Part shown: positions 1-5,911 of the stretch, one piece after another
Layout: every line of letters starts with the position of its first letter
Position numbering within the stretch: the first letter of the stretch is position 1
Assembly (NCBI GenBank): GCA_946497375.1
Contig: CAMMKE010000047.1
Coordinates: 1-9,530 of the forward strand
Length of the DNA: 9,530 bases
DNA from: an uncultured Mycoplasmatota bacterium
GTDB taxonomy: Bacteria > Bacillota_I > Bacilli_A > RF39 > UBA660
Direction of reading: 5' to 3'
Position numbers and translations under genes: made by a program
The notes under the pieces: model-generated
The model's database searches: none
What the model saw: the letters and a program-made list of their open reading frames with translations, nothing else
What the model was told of the DNA's origin: nothing

Positions 1-473
1 GCATGTTTTAAATTAACAACTTTCATAATATCAGTAGAAGTCATTCCATTTACTTTACCTCCTTCTATGATACTTTCTGTATCCGCATAAGTAGTAACTA
101 CGCCTTCTAACATCGCTTGATTATAAATAGAATCTACTAAGTTTCTCTTAGCAAAATCTATATTAAGTTTAACTTCATCACTAAGTTCACTCTCTTGATA
201 ATTTAACTCCTTTAACTTTTTTTCTAAAGTTTTTATTTCTTTCTTTAACTCTTTAGACTTTAGATTATTATTTAAAATCAAGTTATACAAATCATCACTA
301 TATTCCCCTACATACTTAGATACGTTTCTACCAAGCTCTCTATAGTGTACATAAATATATTTCTTTGCATCTTTTTCTCTAACTTCAATAGAACCACAAA
401 TCATATTATTAAGTTGTTCCTCTAAATTATGTTTATAATGTAAAATGTTCATTATCTCGACATTGTCATTCAT
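1..473 (-). CDS. Fic/DOC-family-like protein, N-terminal part (runs off the left edge)
   Basis: An open frame starts at ATG 473 and is still open at base 1, giving 157 complete residues. The start has a good ribosome site (AGAAAGAGGTG, about 8 nt upstream). Residues 27-58 form a short region with KKYIYVHYRELGR and SKYVGEYS. Residues 62-105 are a Lys/Glu-rich helix with heptad-like spacing (LKSKELKKEIKTLEKKLKEL). Residues 108-157 (DFAKRNLVDSIYNQAMLEG, TTYADTESIIEGG, DIMKVVNLKH) resemble, from memory, the segment just before the catalytic core of Firmicute Fic proteins. Fic enzymes usually transfer AMP from ATP to a hydroxyl of a target protein. The signature (HxFx[D/E]GNxR or a variant) lies beyond the window, so activity cannot be judged. 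No signal peptide or membrane segment is seen, so it should be cytoplasmic. It lies downstream of the murD operon terminator and has its own -10 box. The family call rests on recalled sequence style; that this is a real gene is much surer. Confidence 0.7.
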   Translation of the reverse strand, partial: MNDNVEIMNILHYKHNLEEQLNNMICGSIEVREKDAKKYIYVHYRELGRNVSKYVGEYSDDLYNLILNNNLKSKELKKEIKTLEKKLKELNYQESELSDEVKLNIDFAKRNLVDSIYNQAMLEGVVTTYADTESIIEGGKVNGMTSTDIMKVVNLKH

Positions 474-499
474 AAATACCACACCTCTTTCTTAAACAT

Positions 500-505
500 A
501 TTATA
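500..505 (-). promoter_or_regulatory. -10 box upstream of the Fic-like gene
   Basis: A perfect TATAAT on the minus strand lies about 27 bases upstream of the ATG at 473, giving a predicted start of transcription near 493 and a leader of about 20 nt that holds the AGAAAGAGG site. The expected -35 region (522-528) falls in the downstream arm of the preceding terminator and matches TTGACA poorly, so this may be a weak promoter or depend on an activator. Confidence 0.5.
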
Positions 506-515
506 CAACAAAAGC

Positions 516-560
516 AAAAAACGTGAAACATTTTTAACATTTCTTTACATTTTGTTTCAC
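516..560 (-). terminator. Rho-independent terminator of the murD operon
   Basis: On the minus strand GTGAAACA (560-553) pairs with TGTTTCAC (530-523), an 8 bp stem with a 22 nt AT-rich loop, followed at once by G and a run of six T (521-516). The stop codon of the 133-residue gene (536-534) lies inside the loop, so the gene's last codons form the upstream arm. The long loop makes this weaker than the other terminators in the window. Confidence 0.6.
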
Positions 561-935
561 ATTTTTCTTATTCTTAAACTCTCTCATTGATATAGCAGAA
601 GCCATTCTCACAGGAACAATAGTAGTTACGTCTTCTTCATCAGCAACAACAGCATAAGCTTCAGGAAAATAATCTCCCAATACACTAGCAGTATAGGAAA
701 CATCAGTAAGAGAACTTTCTTTTAAAAGCTCATCAACTTGTAAATTAAGCTCGTTAATTTTAGACCCATAATTAGCAGGATTATTTCTACCATAAGAAAC
801 AAATATTCTAAACAAATACTTAAACCCAAGTTCTTCTGCTTCTCTTATATCTTTTTCAAAAGTAACAATATCACTATTCTTATCAAAAGTAAGTATTAAA
901 GTATTATAATCTTCATCTTTAAAACTAGTCATCAT
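534..935 (-). CDS. Uncharacterised 133-residue protein, last gene of the murD operon
   Basis: I do not recognise the family. The start at ATG 935 follows a strong TAGGAGG site (7 nt from AGGAGG); a second ATG follows directly, so the true start could be 932. The protein is soluble and acidic for about 115 residues, with alternating predicted strand and helix (TLILTFD near residue 12; helix DIVTFEKDIREAEELGF at 22-38; YLFRIFVSYG at 40-49; helix INELNLQVDELLKE at 60-73), then turns strongly basic with a Lys/Asn-rich tail (FKNKKNVKQNVKKC) ending in its only Cys. The tail may simply reflect the terminator arm the DNA must encode. It begins 30 nt after the stop of the 181-residue gene with no promoter or terminator between, so it is very likely co-transcribed with murD. 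No signal peptide or membrane segment. Function unknown. Confidence 0.85.
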   Translation of the reverse strand: MMTSFKDEDYNTLILTFDKNSDIVTFEKDIREAEELGFKYLFRIFVSYGRNNPANYGSKINELNLQVDELLKESSLTDVSYTASVLGDYFPEAYAVVADEEDVTTIVPVRMASAISMREFKNKKNVKQNVKKC

Positions 936-965
936 ATTTAAACCTCCTAAACTTCAATAAACAAA

Positions 966-1511
966 TTAATGTTTTCTTTTCTTATGTTTCTTGCAAATAG
1001 CAGTTTTAACATATTGATATTTTCTTTCTAAAGCAACATTATAAAATTGCTCTAAATTTAAAAAATAAGTCAAAGAAGAACCTTTCTCATAAATTAAAGA
1101 ATTAATTAACATATTTTTAGTAGTCTGATAAAATTCCATATCATCTTTAAATACTTCTTTAAAATCAACTTCTTCTAATTTTATTGTAGCATTTCTTACA
1201 TTTATATAAGGTTTTTCGCACATTTTATATGCTGCGTCTACCGCTATAGAAGCATTAACAAAACTATCCTCAGTAAAACCATGTCTATTAATAGAAACAA
1301 GCAAACAAGATGCCATTTTAAATGTATCTAAATCTCCTACAACATAATCTTTCCTTAAATGCTCACATAACACCTTATATTCCAAAATAATATCATGTAT
1401 TATTGATAAACTATCTTCTTGTATATCTACATTATTTTCATTTGCCACATCAATAAGTAAATTAATCAATTCTTTATTTCCTATTTTAGCACTATTTATA
1501 CTATTTTTCAC
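966..1511 (-). CDS. Uncharacterised 181-residue protein overlapping the murD end
   Basis: I do not recognise the family. The start is GTG at 1511, inside the last codons of murD, giving an 11-base overlap in another frame. An AGGAG site sits inside murD at 1523-1527, 11 nt upstream. The next in-frame ATG is tens of codons in, so GTG is the sensible start; the arrangement suggests translational coupling to murD. The protein looks all-helical and soluble: helices around residues 13-28 (KELINLLIDVANENNV), 35-55, 64-80 (a MASCLLVSIN segment), 83-97, and a C-terminal half with YFLNLEQFYNVALERKYQYVK. It ends in a very basic tail (CKKHKKRKH) that could touch nucleic acid or the membrane surface; that is inference only. 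There is no signal peptide or transmembrane segment. Co-transcription with murD is well supported, but a role in cell-wall synthesis does not follow from that alone. Confidence 0.85.
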   Translation of the reverse strand: MKNSINSAKIGNKELINLLIDVANENNVDIQEDSLSIIHDIILEYKVLCEHLRKDYVVGDLDTFKMASCLLVSINRHGFTEDSFVNASIAVDAAYKMCEKPYINVRNATIKLEEVDFKEVFKDDMEFYQTTKNMLINSLIYEKGSSLTYFLNLEQFYNVALERKYQYVKTAICKKHKKRKH

Positions 1512-2856
1512 TGTCTTTAAAACTCCTAACTATATCTCTAAATTCATCCCCTCTATCCTCACATTGTTTATATTGATCCCAAGATGCTGATGCAGGACTA
1601 AGTAACACTGTATCTCCACTCTCTACAACACTATTGATATAATTCATCGCCTCACTTAATTTTTCAAAAGTATTAGTCTTAATACCAACACTATCACCAT
1701 ATTCTTTAACTCTATCACGGCACTCTCCAATACCAACTATCTCTTTAACTGGACTAATAAAATTATCTAAATCATGAAAGTCTTGACCTCTTTCAAGTCC
1801 TCCAAGTATTAAGATAACATTCTTATCAAATGATGATAAAGCAATAGTAGTACACTTAGTATTAGTCGCTTCTGTATCATTATAATAATCTACACCATTA
1901 ACTTTATCTATAAACTCTAATCTATGTCTAACACCAGTAAATGTCTTTAAAACACTAACTATTGATTCATTATCAACTCCCACTTCTTTTGCAATCATCA
2001 TTGCCCCTAAAGCATTCTCAACATTATGATTACCTTTAAGTAAGAACTCATCTCTATTCATAATAAATTCATCATAATAATAAAGTTTATCATCTATCAT
2101 ATATGCTCCATTTATCTCATGTTTAGAAGAAAAGTACTTAACATTACTCTTAATATCAGTAGTGCCCTTCATTACTTCATCATTTTCTATATTTAAGATA
2201 GCAATATCATCATCACGCTGATTTGCAAAAAGTTTAAGTTTTACTTTTTTATATTCATCATAACTACCAAAGAAATCTATATGAGCTTCAGCCAAATTAG
2301 TCATTAAAGCAATATGAGGTCTAAACTCTTTCATATTAGCGAGTTGTTGACAAGATACTTCCATCACGATAATATCTCCACTCTCTAACTTTTCTAAAAA
2401 ACTACACAAAGGATAACCAATATTACCTGCTAAATGTACTCTTTTACCAGATTTTTTTACCATCTCATAAGTAAGAGTTGTTGTAGTAGTCTTTCCATTA
2501 GTACCAGTAATTCCAATTAATGTAACATCATCTGGTAATAATCTATAAGCCATCTCTGCCTCATTAATAACAGGAATCCCTAACTCCTTAGCCTTTACTA
2601 CATACTTATGGTCATTTCTAATACCAGGATTTTTAATAATATAATCAAAGCTATCATCAAGTAAATCATCAGGATGACTATCAAATATTAAAGCAATACC
2701 TAACTCCTCTAACTCTTTAACTTTCGCATCATCTTGTTTGTCCCTACTCCCCCCATCATTTAATATAATAGTATTATTATACTTACTTAAATATTTGCAT
2801 GCCTCATATCCACTACGAGCCATCCCTAATACTAATATTTTTTTATTTTCAAACAT
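1501..2856 (-). CDS. murD: UDP-N-acetylmuramoyl-L-alanine--D-glutamate ligase (MurD)
   Basis: Cytoplasmic ATP-dependent ligase that adds D-glutamate to UDP-MurNAc-L-Ala, the second amino acid of the peptidoglycan stem. Numbering is for the 451-residue form starting at 2856. Visible Mur-ligase marks: N-terminal Rossmann segment (ILVLGMARSG, 7-16) and the KNPGI motif; P-loop GTNGKTT at 118-124; NIGYP at 145-149; Mg-binding region MEVSCQQL with Glu166; NLAEAHIDF with His192; YKKVKLKLF, where Lys206 is in place for the carbamylated lysine; GNHNVENALGA; RHRLEF; C-terminal LGGLERGQDF and LLSPASASWDQYK, the D-Glu pocket. Length is normal for the family. The start at 2856 is preferred to the in-frame ATG at 2862 because GAGG (2864-2867) lies 7 nt before 2856 but only 1 nt before 2862. 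The stop overlaps the next gene. Odd point: the usual NDSKATN motif reads NDTEATN, with Glu329 replacing the conserved Lys. Leads a three-gene operon. Confidence 0.95.
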   Translation of the reverse strand: MFENKKILVLGMARSGYEACKYLSKYNNTIILNDGGSRDKQDDAKVKELEELGIALIFDSHPDDLLDDSFDYIIKNPGIRNDHKYVVKAKELGIPVINEAEMAYRLLPDDVTLIGITGTNGKTTTTTLTYEMVKKSGKRVHLAGNIGYPLCSFLEKLESGDIIVMEVSCQQLANMKEFRPHIALMTNLAEAHIDFFGSYDEYKKVKLKLFANQRDDDIAILNIENDEVMKGTTDIKSNVKYFSSKHEINGAYMIDDKLYYYDEFIMNRDEFLLKGNHNVENALGAMMIAKEVGVDNESIVSVLKTFTGVRHRLEFIDKVNGVDYYNDTEATNTKCTTIALSSFDKNVILILGGLERGQDFHDLDNFISPVKEIVGIGECRDRVKEYGDSVGIKTNTFEKLSEAMNYINSVVESGDTVLLSPASASWDQYKQCEDRGDEFRDIVRSFKDSEK

Positions 2857-2862
2857 AAGCAT

Positions 2863-2867
2863 TCCTC
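2863..2867 (-). promoter_or_regulatory. Ribosome binding site that fixes the murD start
   Basis: GAGGA on the minus strand lies about 7 nt before the ATG at 2856. It abuts the ATG at 2862, which is too close to serve that codon, so MurD should begin MFENKK rather than MLMFENKK. Confidence 0.7.
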
Positions 2868-2881
2868 ATTTCTCTACTAAC

Positions 2882-2909
2882 ATTATACTAAATTATGGAA
2901 ATATTTAAA
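2882..2909 (-). promoter_or_regulatory. Promoter of the murD operon
   Basis: The -10 box is a perfect TATAAT (2887-2882). The best -35 is TTTAAA (2909-2904; 4 of 6 matches to TTGACA) with a 16 nt spacer. The predicted start near 2875 gives a leader of about 19 nt containing GAGGA. The weak -35 suggests moderate strength. Confidence 0.6.
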
Positions 2910-2917
2910 CCCTTTAA

Positions 2918-2946
2918 TTGAAAAGTATCTAATATATTGATATAAT
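2918..2946 (+). promoter_or_regulatory. Promoter of the femX-like gene
   Basis: TTGAAA (2918-2923) and a perfect TATAAT (2941-2946) are separated by exactly 17 nt, a near-consensus sigma-A promoter. The predicted start near 2953 gives a leader of about 20 nt with AAAGGAAAGGGAAG as ribosome site. It faces away from the murD promoter, and the two -35 boxes are only 8 nt apart, so a protein bound here could affect both. Confidence 0.8.
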
Positions 2947-2973
2947 TTAATAAAGGAAAGGGAAGTAGAGGAT

Positions 2974-4218
2974 ATGAAGATAATAACTTTAGATGAAATA
3001 AGTTTTGATAAATTTGCAAGTACTCATAAATATCGTAACTATTATCAAACATCAACATATGCCAAGACTATAAAAAATCATGGCTATGATATTCACTATA
3101 TAGGTATTATAGATGATTTAGGTAATCTAATAGGAGCATCTCTACTTCTTTATAAAGAAGTATTTATGAACTATAAAATTGCCTATGCTCCTCGTGGTTT
3201 TCTTTTTGACTACACAAATATTAATAATTTAAAAGAATTAGCAACTAGACTAAAGAAGTTACTAAGTAAACAAGGCTTTATCTCAGTTACAATCGACCCT
3301 TATCTTCCTGTTAATATCAGAGATAAAAATGGTAAAATAATGAATATTAATAATGAAGCTAATATTGCTTTAGAAAACTTAAAAGCCAGTGGTTTTAACT
3401 ATCTAGGACCTAACCTCTTCTTTGAAAGTAAAAAACCTCGATTTGAAGCAATTGTAACACTTGATAACGATATAAAAGATATCTATCAAAGTTTTGAAAA
3501 AAGAGTAAGACACAAAATAAAGAAAGCTATTAGAAGTGGCGTTGAAATATATAAAGGAAGTAAAGAAGATTTAGAATTATTTTATGAACTTATAAAAAAG
3601 AAATATAATAAACCTCTTAGTTATTATATTGATTTATATAACAATTTTGAAAATAATATTGATTTATACTTTGGTAAACTAAATACCGAAACTTTTGTAA
3701 TTACAAGTAGATTACAATATGAAAGAGAAATAGAAATAAACAATGATTTAGCCAATAAAATTCAAGCAACATCTAATGCCAATTCTAAAAAGAAATTAAT
3801 TAATGAAAAAATGGAATCAGACAAGTTAGTAAACACCTACAAAAAGAATCTTGTCTGGGCTACTAACTTATTAAAGGATAACCCTGAAGGATTAATTATT
3901 GGAACATCTTTAAATTTAACTTATGACAATGTCTGTTATTTAATTATAGAAGGTTTTAATCAAAGTTTTAAAACTCTAAACCCAAACTATCTTATAAAAT
4001 GGAAAATGATAAATGACTACAAAAATAAGAATATAAAATATATAAATTTAAATGCCGTCAGTGGCGAATTTACAAAGATAAATAAATATAGTGGTCTTAA
4101 TGAAATGAAACTAGGTTTTAATTCATTAGTAACAGAATATATTGGTGAGTTTGAACTAATCATTAGTCCTCTACCATATAATTTATATAAGAATCTAAAC
4201 AAAGAAAAGAAAAAATAA
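2974..4218 (+). CDS. FemAB-family peptidoglycan bridge aminoacyltransferase (FemX/MurM-like)
   Basis: Family enzymes use aminoacyl-tRNA to add the first bridge residue (for example Gly by FemX, Ser/Ala by MurM) to the stem-peptide lysine of lipid II at the inner membrane face. At 414 residues the length is typical. Family marks: N-terminal YYQTSTYAKTIKNHGY (23-38) and GASLLLYKE (54-62); IAYAPRGFLFDY (69-80), the 'PRGP'-like motif; SVTIDPYL (104-111); RVRHKIKKAIRSGVEI (177-192), the basic motif joining the two GNAT-like halves; a Lys/Glu/Asn-rich helical arm at about 245-298, the coiled coil that docks tRNA in FemA/FemX; and the C-terminal GNAT motif NLNAVSGEF (358-366) with KLGFNSLVTEYIGEFEL (379-395). 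The start has a clear ribosome site 8-10 nt upstream and a near-consensus promoter. Divergent from murD, which fits a wall-synthesis role. Which amino acid is transferred cannot be told from sequence; FemA/FemB-type second-step activity is possible. Confidence 0.9.
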   Translation: MKIITLDEISFDKFASTHKYRNYYQTSTYAKTIKNHGYDIHYIGIIDDLGNLIGASLLLYKEVFMNYKIAYAPRGFLFDYTNINNLKELATRLKKLLSKQGFISVTIDPYLPVNIRDKNGKIMNINNEANIALENLKASGFNYLGPNLFFESKKPRFEAIVTLDNDIKDIYQSFEKRVRHKIKKAIRSGVEIYKGSKEDLELFYELIKKKYNKPLSYYIDLYNNFENNIDLYFGKLNTETFVITSRLQYEREIEINNDLANKIQATSNANSKKKLINEKMESDKLVNTYKKNLVWATNLLKDNPEGLIIGTSLNLTYDNVCYLIIEGFNQSFKTLNPNYLIKWKMINDYKNKNIKYINLNAVSGEFTKINKYSGLNEMKLGFNSLVTEYIGEFELIISPLPYNLYKNLNKEKKK

Positions 4219-4219
4219 A

Positions 4220-4244
4220 TATTTTACACTTATTATGTAAAATA
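4220..4244 (+). terminator. AT-rich hairpin after the femX-like gene (weak terminator candidate)
   Basis: TATTTTAC (4220-4227) and GTAAAATA (4237-4244) form a perfect 8 bp stem with a 9 nt loop, starting two bases after the stop codon. No T-run follows and the stem has only one C-G pair, so termination would be poor; it may instead protect an mRNA 3' end or let transcription read into the next genes. Confidence 0.3.
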
Positions 4245-4247
4245 CAC

Positions 4248-4277
4248 TACTAAATTATTAGTATTTATGTTATAAAT
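4248..4277 (+). promoter_or_regulatory. Candidate extended -10 promoter with overlapping palindrome
   Basis: TACTAA-ATTA-TTAGTA (4248-4263) is a 6 bp inverted repeat. Right after it TGTTATAAA (4268-4276) resembles an extended -10 box. If used, transcription would start near 4283, leaving a very short leader that still keeps most of the AAAGGAGG site. The palindrome would cover the spacer and -35 zone, a usual place for a repressor. There is no convincing -35, and AT-rich DNA gives such matches by chance. Confidence 0.3.
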
Positions 4278-4295
4278 AAAGAAAGGAGGATAATT

Positions 4296-4928
4296 ATGGA
4301 AAGTTTAAATGAACTACAACAGCAATTAAGAAAAGCAGAAAGTGAGCTAGCATCTATTAGCACTGATAAACATAATCCAGTTAAATATGATTATGAGAAA
4401 GGAGAAACTTATGGAGAAGAAACTCATTATAATGAATATACAGATCCAGCTAGAGCTCATTATTTAAGAGAACGTATAGCACGTTTAAATGACAAAATAA
4501 CAAACTACAATAAGTATGTTGAAGCAGAACAAAAAAGAGCAGAATATTATCAAGGAAAAAGAGATGAAGCAAAACAAAGAGAAATAACTGCTACAGCTCA
4601 TGATATGTATGAACAAGCACAAAGTGACTATAACAATAAAAGTGTTTTTGGAAAAATAGGAGCTATCTTTACAGGCAAAAAGCCTAAAAAGTTATATGAT
4701 AGCGATGATATCATGAAACAATACAGTGAAGCTGCAGAACAAGCAATTAATAATGAGTCTGTTGATAGAAAAATTGCAGAATTAGAACAGCAAAGACAAC
4801 TATATCATGCTAAATTTAGTGGAAACACTCCAAGAGATGAAGCACAAAGGGCTACTATGGATGCTCATATAGACAAAGAAATCGCTAAATTAAAAGGAGA
4901 AGATATGTCTAATGGAAAATCAAAATAA
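4296..4928 (+). CDS. Uncharacterised 210-residue coiled-coil-rich protein
   Basis: I do not recognise a family. A strong AAAGGAGG site (4282-4289) lies 6 nt before the ATG. The protein is hydrophilic throughout, rich in Lys, Glu, Gln and Ala, with no signal peptide or membrane segment. Heptad-like helices appear at residues 1-22 (LNELQQQLRKAESELASI), about 53-102 (ARAHYLRERIARLNDKITNY and onward), and about 156-185 (KIAELEQQRQLYHAKF), with a final DAHIDKEIAKLKGE helix. Between them are a Tyr/Glu-rich stretch (YEKGETYGEETHYNEYTDP, 33-51) and a small Gly/Lys patch (FGKIGAIFTGKKPKK, 118-132). Similarity to phage-tail or structural coiled coils cannot be excluded, but no phage genes surround it. 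Its last 17 bases overlap the next gene, so the two are co-transcribed and probably translationally coupled. Its Ala/Gln/Glu-rich composition differs from the Asn/Ile/Lys-rich femX-like protein before it. Confidence 0.85.
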   Translation: MESLNELQQQLRKAESELASISTDKHNPVKYDYEKGETYGEETHYNEYTDPARAHYLRERIARLNDKITNYNKYVEAEQKRAEYYQGKRDEAKQREITATAHDMYEQAQSDYNNKSVFGKIGAIFTGKKPKKLYDSDDIMKQYSEAAEQAINNESVDRKIAELEQQRQLYHAKFSGNTPRDEAQRATMDAHIDKEIAKLKGEDMSNGKSK

Positions 4929-5211
4929 TAAAGAATTTAATAATTTAGTAGAAGCTTATAAAAAACTTACTACTAAAGAAAAACAAGATGAAATTATAAA
5001 ATTGTTTAAAGAAAATATCGCTGTTTGGGAAAAGTTAAACAATGATATAAATAATAAACATAATCTTTTATTAAATAGAGAAATAATAGATGTAAACAAA
5101 GATAATGCTACCTTAGATGATTTTTTAGAAGCTGTATTTGTTTATTTACATATGTTATCTGATTCTACCGCAAGTTTTGCTGAAAAAATTGCTAATGATT
5201 TCTACAAATAA
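4912..5211 (+). CDS. Uncharacterised small helical protein (99 residues), coupled to the coiled-coil gene
   Basis: The ATG at 4912 lies inside the end of the preceding gene in another frame (17-base overlap). AAAGGAGA at 4892-4899, inside that gene, is the probable ribosome site although the 12 nt spacing is long. An ATG at 4905 is closer but belongs to the upstream frame. The protein is acidic and predicted all-helical: EFNNLVEAYKKLTTKEKQDEIIKLFKENIAVWEKL in the first third, a loop with NREIIDVNKDNATLDDF, then LEAVFVYLHMLSDSTASFAEKIANDFY. The pattern looks like a family of small conserved Firmicute proteins that I half-recognise but cannot name. No membrane segment or Cys. Its stop overlaps the start of the strong terminator that closes this transcript. 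Confidence 0.85.
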   Translation: MENQNNKEFNNLVEAYKKLTTKEKQDEIIKLFKENIAVWEKLNNDINNKHNLLLNREIIDVNKDNATLDDFLEAVFVYLHMLSDSTASFAEKIANDFYK

Positions 5212-5240
5212 AAATATTCTAATCGCTAGAATATTTTTTT
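5210..5240 (+). terminator. Strong terminator shared by convergent genes
   Basis: AAAAATATTCTA (5210-5221) pairs perfectly with TAGAATATTTTT (5227-5238), a 12 bp stem with loop ATCGC, and T continues to 5240, giving a seven-T run (5234-5240). On the plus strand it ends the coiled-coil gene pair. Read on the minus strand it has the same stem and a TTTTTATTTG tail, so it may also end the membrane-protein transcript. The plus-strand stop codon (5209-5211) and the minus-strand stop TAG (5221-5219) both lie in or touch the stem. Confidence 0.85.
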
Positions 5241-5866
5241 ATATCGTCTTCATTAAAGCAAAGGCTATCCATTATTTCATTAGCAACTTTTTCCCACTCT
5301 TCATAAGTATTAACAGAACAGTTGAATTCAACAGTAACTAATTTATTATCTAGAGTAAAGAATCTCATATTATAATATGTATTCGCATCCGTTACCACTA
5401 ATCTTGCAAAAGTCTTATCATATTTTTGATATACTCCACTATCTATTACAGTCATACCTGTAAGACCTGCTACCCTGTTATTAAGATATGCTTCTAAACC
5501 ATCATCAGTCATATCTTCATTAGTAGTACTAACAAAAACATGCTCAAAATCTGTCTCACTCATAAATACAAGTTCTGGACGATTATTATAATTATATTTA
5601 CTCTTTAACGTTGCCTCATCTAACATTGTAAAAGTATCAGGAACATTTAAAAAGAAACTACTATCAACTCTATACGTCTTAAAATTAATCTCCACTCCAT
5701 TAACTTCAATTTTATCTTCCTTCTCTTCAACTTCCTCTTGTTTTTTATTTTCCTGTTTATTAATTGATTTTACATGGTTGTCATGAATAATATTAGCAAG
5801 AAAGAAAGCAATCACTACTATTACAACAATACCAACAACACCTAAAATAATATCTTTTCTTTTCAT
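5219..5866 (-). CDS. Membrane-anchored protein with extracytoplasmic domain, unknown function
   Basis: Numbering is from ATG 5866 (215 residues). KRK (3-5) before a 20-residue hydrophobic segment (IILGVVGIVVIVVIAFFLAN, residues 6-25 or so) predicts an N-in anchor; there is no lipobox Cys and no clear cleavage site. Next is a charged linker (about 33-55, KQENKKQEEVEEKEDKIEV), then a globular domain of about 155 residues with FFLNVPDTFTML, a YNYNNRPELVF strand region, EAYLNNRVAGLTGMTVID, FARLVVTDANTYYNMRFFTLDNKLVTVEFNCS, and a last helix with WEKVANEIMDSLCF. The layout (strand 'VPDTF', repeated strands, closing helix) resembles PsbP/Mog1-like domains of Firmicute surface proteins; that is inference from pattern only. 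The start at 5866 is preferred to 5878 because GGTG (5873-5876) lies 6 nt before 5866 while 5878 has no ribosome site. It follows the YgjV-family gene by 45 nt. Confidence 0.85.
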   Translation of the reverse strand: MKRKDIILGVVGIVVIVVIAFFLANIIHDNHVKSINKQENKKQEEVEEKEDKIEVNGVEINFKTYRVDSSFFLNVPDTFTMLDEATLKSKYNYNNRPELVFMSETDFEHVFVSTTNEDMTDDGLEAYLNNRVAGLTGMTVIDSGVYQKYDKTFARLVVTDANTYYNMRFFTLDNKLVTVEFNCSVNTYEEWEKVANEIMDSLCFNEDDIKKYSSD

Positions 5867-5882
5867 ATTTAACACCATAATA

Positions 5883-5911
5883 AGTATATCATTTATAATA
5901 ACAAACGTAAA
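5883..5911 (-). promoter_or_regulatory. Possible promoter for the membrane-anchored protein
   Basis: TTTACG (5911-5906) and TATACT (5888-5883) are 17 nt apart on the minus strand. Transcription would start near 5876, downstream of the ATG at 5878, which again favours the start at 5866. Both boxes are imperfect and the gene may simply be read from the YgjV-family promoter. Confidence 0.35.

Noticed and set aside
2857..2862. murD start at ATG 2862
   Set aside because: The GAGG site is one base away from it, too close to serve; it is well spaced for ATG 2856.
4017..4202. Minus-strand open frame inside the femX-like gene
   Set aside because: Antisense shadow of a well-supported gene; no ribosome site and a low-complexity hydrophobic product.
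5138..5341. 67-residue plus-strand open frame across the convergent gene ends
   Set aside because: It overlaps the 99-residue gene, runs through the strong terminator and into the antisense of the membrane-protein gene; no ribosome site.
5867..5878. Start of the membrane-anchored protein at ATG 5878
   Set aside because: No ribosome site precedes it; GGTG is correctly spaced for the ATG at 5866, and the candidate transcription start falls after 5878.
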